Shown: positions 57,066 to 64,000 of the stretch, piece by piece | Layout: each line of letters starts with the position of its first letter | Numbering within the stretch: position 1 is the first letter of the stretch | DNA from: Pectinophora gossypiella | Taxonomy: Eukaryota; Arthropoda; Insecta; Lepidoptera; Gelechiidae | Reading direction: 5' to 3' | DNA: 64,000 nt | Assembly (NCBI RefSeq): GCF_024362695.1 | Contig: NC_065415.1 | Span: forward strand, 3,761,438-3,825,437 | Position numbers and translations under genes: made by a program | Notes under the pieces: generated by a model | What the model saw: only the letters and a program-made list of their open reading frames with translations | Databases searched by the model: none | Told to the model about the DNA's origin: nothing

Positions 57066-57992
57066 TACAATTACTTAATCCTAACAACCGTACGTTACAA
57101 AATTGAGTGTGTAATAAAAATTTAATTTCACTCGGTCCGCGCGTCAACATTCATCCCTGTGCACAAAACAAAAGCTTATTTCCCGAGGCTCTAATAAAAG
57201 GGGTTGTCCTCATTACTCGAGTAATGAGTAAAAATTTACGCCTCTCTGTGCCCTTTTCAGATGGTAATTAATTTAAAATTAAAATAAACTCTCGCTCGTA
57301 GAAATAAAATCAAAGTACAGTGCTCTGGAAACGATATTTGCTCGGTATAACCAGTATAACTCCAGTCGATTTAGCAAAGCAAACGATTCTCCCCACGGTA
57401 TCGCTTTGTAAAATTCAAGCGTGCGTAAACAAAGCTTCAGTGTATGATTGCATTGCACGCTGTTACCGCACAACGATGAGCTTAAATGTTTTAGATAGCG
57501 GCTCACACGATTCCGTTCTACGATATTAAGTTTGTTAAAACTTTTTCGTGCGTGTCAACTCGAGACGCCGAGGTGTAATTTAAAAGTTTCTTCCCAAATT
57601 AACTCTCCCGAGACAGATACACATCAATTTGACAAAGTTGAGTAGGTAAGTAACCGGCATCAGCAAGTAGGTACGCATACAAGATTAAGATTTGGTATTT
57701 ATGTGCTACGTGGAAATCCCATCTCGCGGGTCCATAAAGGAAACCGCTCAAATATTAGAACGTTCTCCCGAGTATCGGGGGATAATAAACCATCTGTTAG
57801 CTAACAATAGACTCGACCTTGAAGGCTTTTACGGAGGAGTTTTCGCTCGAAAGGGTAGGAAATAATTACGTTCAAGTCAGTAACCCGGGCGTGCGTTATT
57901 GATGGGTCGCGCGGCGCCGAGACGCGCGGAAAGTGGGTCAGGGGGGGCGGAGGCGCGCAGCCGCCGCGGCACTGCGCCCTCAGCCCCCAGCC
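57066..57992. other. Upstream region of the KCTD12-like gene
   Basis: No gene is recognised. Composition changes sharply at about 57890 from AT-rich to GC-rich, which marks the start of the coding block. The promoter was not identified. Confidence 0.4.
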
Positions 57993-58694
57993 ATGGCGGA
58001 CGCGCCGCCCGAGGTACTGGAGCTCAACGTGGGCGGCGTGCACTACGCCACCACGCGCGACACGCTGCTGCGCGAGCCGGACTCGCTGCCGGCCACCGCG
58101 CTCGCCGACCCGGAGCACCCGCGCGACGCCCGCGGCCGCATCTTCTTCGACCGCGACGGCGTGCTGTTCCGGTACGTGCTCGACTACCTCCGCGACGGCG
58201 GCCTCGTGTTGCCCGAGTGCTTCCGGGAACACAAGCGGCTCGCGAGGGAGGCCAAGCATTACCGCCTGCCGGGGCTCGAGAGCGCCGTCAGGGACTCGGA
58301 CCCGCGCCCTGCCAACCGCGAGCGAGGCTGCATCGTCGTCGGGTACCGGGGCAGCTTCCAGTTCGGTCGGGACGGCCTCGCAGACGTTAAATTCCGCAAG
58401 TTGTCGCGGATCCTCGTCTGCGGGAAGGTGACCCTATGCCGCGATGTGTTTGGGGAGACGCTGAACGAGAGTCGTGATCCAGACCACGGGCTGGCGGACA
58501 GGTATACGTCGAGGTTCTTCCTGAAGCACTCATTCATCGAGCAGGCGTTCGACATGCTGCAGGAGAACGGCTTCAAGCTGACGGGCAGCTGCGGCAGCGG
58601 CACGGCTGGCGGCGCCGCCGAACTCAAACCGGGCGTCGACTCCGAAGAGAACCGCTGGAACCACTACAACGAATTTGTGTTCGTGCGAGATTAA
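57993..58694 (+). CDS. Ktl: KCTD8/12/16-like BTB protein, predicted GABA-B receptor auxiliary subunit
   Basis: One exon, 233 residues. The ATG at 57993 is preferred because it has a good start context (CAGCCATGG) and begins directly before the domain; an upstream in-frame ATG at 57933 would add 20 low-complexity residues. Residues 7-105 are a tetramerisation BTB (T1) domain: VLELNVGGVHYATTRDTLLR, then GRIFFDRDGVLFRYVLDYLR. The second half is the H1 domain specific to KCTD8/12/16: GYRGSFQFGRDG, FRKLSRILVCGKVTLC, DVFGETLNESRDPDH, RYTSRFFLKHSFIEQAFDML and a Tyr-Asn-Glu-Phe-Val-Phe end. Vertebrate relatives bind the GABA-B2 tail and G-beta-gamma and desensitise the response; the fly relative is Kctd12-like. 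Codon use is far more GC-rich than in the neighbours. Polyadenylation signals follow at 58958 and 59116. Confidence 0.93.
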   Translation: MADAPPEVLELNVGGVHYATTRDTLLREPDSLPATALADPEHPRDARGRIFFDRDGVLFRYVLDYLRDGGLVLPECFREHKRLAREAKHYRLPGLESAVRDSDPRPANRERGCIVVGYRGSFQFGRDGLADVKFRKLSRILVCGKVTLCRDVFGETLNESRDPDHGLADRYTSRFFLKHSFIEQAFDMLQENGFKLTGSCGSGTAGGAAELKPGVDSEENRWNHYNEFVFVRD

Positions 58695-61600
58695 CTTCGG
58701 CGCTAGTACATGTGATAATCAGCTGACGACCGTCTGACGTGCGCCGTACGGCACGGAGAAGGCAATCTATGTGGCAAATGATGTGAAAGGTAAAGCGGTG
58801 TGCTTATTTAGCTCCGTTTGTTTTCTTTACATGTAAACATTACGAAACGCGTTGAGTTTGGAAGGCAATGTGAAGTAATTCCCGTATCGAAGTAGTTTGT
58901 TTATTAATTCAGAAAGTCTCCCGGTATATATATATCTTTATTATATTGGTGTAGATAAATAAATCAGACCTTAATAATAATCATGTAACAAATAGGTAGA
59001 TTTAAATGTAAAAATATAAAATACAGTAGTTATAAAAGTTATCTCCTTTTAGGACTATCTTATGTACTGTGACATACTTAATGTATTTTCCTAATTATTT
59101 TATACCTACTTTATAAATAAATATCTTATATGTAATATATTTTGAAAAAAAAAAACTTGCGTGGGCCATCTCTTTTGATATGAATATGCCAAATTATTAT
59201 AAATTTTATCCTATTCTCATAGGGTTTTGTTTTCAACGATACTTATGATGCCAAGAAACCTCTACATCTGAGTATTACTACGTACTGAACGATGCGTTGT
59301 GATCGAAATACATTTTATTTATTCTTCTAGACATTTCTACATAATAGAGTAATAGCAGTAAGTTTAAAGTGAACTTCAAAGTAAATAGTCATGTAAGGAC
59401 AGCGCGAATGAAACGTACCTAAAGAAAGTAGTTAAGGATCCTTATCTTTGGGTGTAAAACTCGAGTTTGACTCAATCGCTGGAGCACAGGGCGTAAAACT
59501 TTTATCTAACAAGATAACGACGCCAATTATTTCTGGAATATGAAAGCTATTCGCGAAGTTAAGGAAAGTATTGCCAGTTACCCAATTCCGCCAAGTTAGG
59601 TCGTTAGCTTAGGAATTTGTTTAACAAGTCCCTGTGTAACATTTTCCCTCAGTTTCATTCAACAGCTGCGATAACCTATACTGTTATTGCTGTTCCTTAT
59701 GCCTTTTGGGGTTGTGAAGTGGTAGAAAGTGATGGAGCTAATATTCCGAAACAAACAACGAGATTGTATTTGCAATATTCTTCTTGGGTAACTTCGGAAA
59801 TCATCAACATCACTTTATGAGGGTTGGTTCGGTAAATGAACGTTTGCAAATTCCTAAAAAGTATTTTCTCCCCTCTACGTTTTGGGATTCGTTTTAAATG
59901 CTATGAGTTAAGTATTTAGGTACATCAAAATGGGTTCCATTATAAAGCGTAAATTTTGAATCTAGAATCTGGAATGGAAGAATTACTAAAATACAATATT
60001 GAACCACTTCACATACCTAGATCTGATTATAATCTGCATTGTAAGTGATCGCAGTCATATCATTAGATAAATTATTAAGCTGAACTTCCAAAAATCTTCC
60101 GCTTAAAGTTCGCACAAAGTAGACAAACGAAAATTGTCTGAAATTTCGAGCCCGAGTTCAAGATTTTTTGAGCGCATTTTGTAGTCGGAATTTAAATTTG
60201 AAAAATGGCAGACATTTACGTAGCTGGAGTAATACTTAGATGGATAAAAGGTACCTATTTGCCTTTCCTTTCAAGGAAAATTTTAGAAAAGAAATTAAAT
60301 GTTAAACCATTATTTCGTTACGTTCTGTAAAGATTGTTTAATTTCTTGGAAAAAATAGTAGGTAAATGCGTAAACTCGATGCGTAATTTTCATGAAGTGA
60401 CGCCATTAGGTACTTCAAAAAAACGTAATGGGTTCCTAATGGAAAAATAACAGAATAATTGGATTTCCATGTTCAAAAAATAGAACATCGCATGTTACGA
60501 TAGTAGGTAAGTACCTATCTAATCTACAGTTATTTTGGCTACGGAAAATGCTTTGAATTTGACATTTAACGTAAAGAACTATTACGTATTCTGTAATTTA
60601 ACGAAACGCACGCAACGAAATAAACTTGGAAAAATAAAGAAACGTTTTACTCTTAATTGCTTTCAATTTCACGGTTATCTTGACCACATAAATTGAGTTA
60701 TTGAGCTCTTTGATCTGAAATAATAATAAACATGAAACTGTTACGAACTCGATAATACGTATGAAATTTTAGATATTGGACAGTCATTCTTATTAAAATT
60801 GAATTTAGGACGTAGGTTGAGTGAAGAATTCTACCATCCTGTCTATTAATAAACAAAAGCTTAAGCATAAATAACCATCAAAGGTATATGATATCAATCG
60901 GTATAGAAAGTAAATTTCATGAATAGTACACTTTACCACACCTCAGGGATGTTCTATTTGCAAACTCGGAGTAATAAGTTATACGTAAAGCGATGCGCTC
61001 GAGAATTCTTAACTCGGAAACTCGGAAGTACGAGTTAGATAGTGTGCGGTTACCTTTATATTGCATTTAGGCTGAATCAATGCTAAAAGCATTGAACGAT
61101 CTCATTGTTATCTACCTTTTATAATAACATTTTCTGCCGTTTAATGGCGGTTCCATATAAAAGTAGATAATTAACAAAATGTTCAATAAATTATGATATT
61201 TTAAAGACTCGCCGTAAGAAAGGCGAAAGAGAATATAATCGAGAAAATAATATTATAAGTAATGTATTGTAGGTTAAGGTAGTTTAAATAAATAAAGATT
61301 GTGTTAGAAATCAATGTTTTATTGTTTAGAGAATTTATGTAACTTAGAGACGGTAACATAACAAGTTTATTGGACATAACAATTTTAACTTTACATTTAA
61401 AGTGTATGGTAAGGAATCAGTTGTGATGTGCATGTAATTTTATCTTGTAACTAGAAGACAAAAACAGTGTTGAAACTGGACTTGACCTTACTTGTAGAAT
61501 TTCTAAATGAATAAATAGTTTTGGGAATAAATTTAGTTACAAAAATCTAAGCTCATGTCTTTGATTGTTAAAAGTTCCTGAAATGCATAACCTTATAAAA

Positions 61601-61834
61601 ATAGTTGCATAACGCACCAATTCAAATACACGGCAGTCTATTTTACAATTGCATAGTTACGTCTACCACCACCAGGGACTCTCGATTCTACCTCCATTTT
61701 CATTCTGTAACTAAAATGTCGGAGGTTTTCTGATACGTCCGGGTTATGCCAGGCGTTTCCTTTCAAAATCGTTACCTAACTTACCCTACTCATAATGGAC
61801 ATCGAAACGACACGATCGACGTACCTATATAGGA
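58695..61834. other. 3' flank and intergenic, no gene recognised
   Basis: It holds the 3' UTR of the KCTD12-like gene with AATAAA at 58958-58963 and 59116-59121. A 67-residue ORF at 59617-59820 has no domain. The rest is AT-rich without recognised repeats. Confidence 0.4.
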
Positions 61835-62315
61835 AGGTGTTAGTGACATCGTAACGAAAGCATTATGATGAGGATGATTGAGGCCATTATTCTGAGTTAT
61901 CAAATGGAATTTTCCGTCGCAAAAGTATGGAACCGAAAATAATTGAAAAAAACACTAAAATTTTCATGAATTGTCCGACAGGAAAATCTGCTTAATATCA
62001 ACTCAGAATCATGGTTTGAATCATCCACTTTACTATTTGTTACGGTGTCACTCACACCCATACGCACTTGTATGACTACCTTTTGCGAGGTGTAAGTGAC
62101 ATCATAACAAATGATGAGGGGGATGATTCAGACTATGATTCTGAGTTACTATCAAGTGGAATTTTCCATCGCAAAATTCATGATTCTTTGTGTTTTTTAA
62201 ATTATTTTCAGTTCCATACTTTTGCGACGGAAAATTCCACTTGATAAACTCAGAATCATGATCTGAATCATCCGTCAAAGGTTTTGTTACGATGTCACTA
62301 ACAACTGTATATAGC
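61835..62315. repeat. Two adjacent MITEs, family M3
   Basis: 61835-62060 and 62087-62315 each run from a GTTAGTGACATC/GTAAGTGACATC end to its complement, with ATTCTGAGTTA words in both arms. The pair arrangement matches 35314-35862. Confidence 0.75.
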
Positions 62316-63987
62316 CTACGTCGCTTTTTTGACGTTTCTTATTGTAGATTAGCCCGGAATGGTATTCACACCTTATTATTTGTTCGTAGATTCACACAAA
62401 CATACAGGACAAAATAGGTACCTTTATAAGGTTTCACATCGACGCGACGTTTATCTGAAGTTCAGCGTTATGGCTTACAATATGGTATAGTGGACGACTT
62501 CCGGGTGACCTGACAATAATTTGTATTATTTAATCTGTTTGTATTATTTACTATTAATATACTTGCAGTCGAATTATTTAATTCTCACTAGTTCGACGAT
62601 CGAACTAATGAATCGAACTAGCGAGAACAAAGGTTTTGAGGTAGAGTCTCGGTATTAATTTGTTTTTAATAAGTTCTGTTTATCTTGTTGGTAGCTGAAT
62701 GATTATATTTCCTCTTTTCTTTAAAGATAGGCGTCAGATAGTCAAGCAGATATTATCGCTGCGAGTTGTCCGCAGCAAGCTCTGCACGGCCGCGCCGCGT
62801 TGTCATAGATAATTGTGTCCCCTTATGGCTTATCGAAATCGTTTGCAAGTTGGCTAACCCCCTGCGATTATATCCAGGGTTTCGGGCAATAGACGCGAAT
62901 GCTATCTACGTGGGTGGATATCGTACGGCTATTGTTATTGGTTTATTGGGATTGACATGTCACCTTATTACCGTACATTTTTATCCCTGTCACTGTCCGT
63001 TTTTCGTAATCGTTTGCAACTTGGTTAAGGCCACAGAGCGAATTAATGCATGTATGGGTATGTGAGTGTATAACTATTCTTCCTCCCATAACCTGACAGT
63101 CCAATATTCCTTTGATCACAAGGGGTTGCCCTAAAATTATTGGCGACCTTTATGTACCAAGCGTTCCGCGCGACTTCCCATTTCAGTAACCACATGAAAG
63201 GGATTTTCATAACTCTTTATACGTAGCTCACATTGGACACATAAGTAAGTAAATTAAATTTCGTTACATCAGGGACTTCTGTGTTTTGAGTAGGGTATCG
63301 TTTATTGGAAATGAAGGCATCGAAATCGTACCTTAGTGAAGAATTATAGTTTAGTTTTTGTTACCTAGGTACCTACATAATCTCGAAGATATAAGTAATA
63401 CTTACTATTCGAACCATATATGTATAAAAAGTGAATATTGTAAAGTAAGAATTTGCAAGGCATATGAGTGGGTTGTCAGCAACTTACCTATCTTCGCCTT
63501 ATAGTGCTTAAACCAGGTACTTAAGCGCCTTTTTGAAAAATCACCTTCTATGTGGTGTTTGTTAACCAAACCAGGACAGTAGACAAGCTAGTTTCAATCC
63601 AGGTAAAAAAATGGCCAATTATTACCTAAAATGCGACGTCTTTAATGCCGGAAACATTTTTACATAAGAATCTATAAAACGAAACGTGTTACATTCAATA
63701 AACCGTTTGCCTCGAAAATCCCATGCGGACTTGAGCACCGATTGCCCAATTACGCAACTAACCAACCCATAACACCGTATGAAAGAACTCAACACAACAC
63801 CCTGAATAGGTCTAGTCGTTACGTTAGGGGGATCGGTAAGAAAATTGCCCTCCGAACGTGAGGGAGCGGTAATGATGTGGGTTACATGCTATCGTTACCT
63901 ACATTTTCCGATTAATAGTTCCTATAGCGCCCCTTCACGTAACACGTAACGATAGAATAAAGAATATTACGAAGATAGCACAGTAAG
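62316..63987. other. Intergenic, no gene recognised
   Basis: A patch at 62755-63065 is less AT-rich and holds a 99-residue ORF without a recognisable domain. Inverted TCGTTACGT words near 63815 and 63945 may be the ends of another short element. Confidence 0.35.
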
Positions 63988-64000
63988 AGCCGTGGTAGCC
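63988..64000 (+). mobile_element. First bases of a SINE family C copy
   Basis: AGCCGTGGTAGCC at the window edge equals the start of the element at 5137. It is cut by the window end. Confidence 0.4.

Noticed and set aside
57801..58627. Long ORFs on the minus strand and in another plus frame over the KCTD12-like gene
   Set aside because: They arise from the GC-rich composition; their products are Arg/Ala-rich without domains, while the chosen frame has clear BTB and H1 motifs.
62766..63065. 99-residue ORF as a gene
   Set aside because: It has hydrophobic stretches but no signal peptide at its start, no domain and no splice support; reported only as a patch of unusual composition.

Overview
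The window is animal nuclear DNA, almost certainly from a moth or butterfly (Lepidoptera). It is AT-rich, its genes are split by GT-AG introns stuffed with short repeats, and the repeats are of lepidopteran type: Bm1-like and other tRNA-headed SINEs, LINE 3' tails and many short palindromic MITEs. Six protein-coding genes could be assembled, five of them by joining exons at splice sites so that frame and phase close exactly.

Layout. (1) 2171-6013, plus: a secreted glycine-rich protein with a charged Lys/Glu/His C-terminal part, three exons, TATA box and TCAGT initiator. A decayed copy of its last exon lies at 6880-6985. (2) 11088-19741, minus: a seven-exon, 236-residue RING/coiled-coil protein of the Zip3/RNF212 family (crossover factors). 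Its first intron is almost entirely one 3.9-kb transposon-like element. (3) 20758-50806, plus: transferrin 1, 15 exons, 681 residues, spread over 30 kb of repeat-filled introns, with several broken duplicates of its own exons. (4) 50980-52095, minus: succinate dehydrogenase cytochrome b subunit (SDHC), converging tail-to-tail on transferrin. (5) 52553-56442, plus: acylphosphatase, divergent from SDHC across about 460 bp, with three homologous candidate first exons in front of two shared exons. (6) 57993-58694, plus: an intronless, GC-rich KCTD12-like BTB protein. From 58.7 kb to the end no gene is recognised.

The genes do not form one pathway. Transferrin (iron transport and withholding) and SDHC (mitochondrial complex II) are neighbours with overlapping 3' ends; SDHC and acylphosphatase share an upstream region. 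The most interesting items are the first-exon cluster of acylphosphatase, one member of which has no in-frame ATG; the hidden RNF212-like gene, in an order whose females make no crossovers; the repeated partial exon and splice-acceptor duplications in transferrin; and a pair of interleaved inverted-repeat elements at 41.2-42.8 kb.

All calls come from reading the sequence and from recalled family features; no database search or RNA evidence was available. Repeat boundaries are approximate unless a target-site duplication is given.
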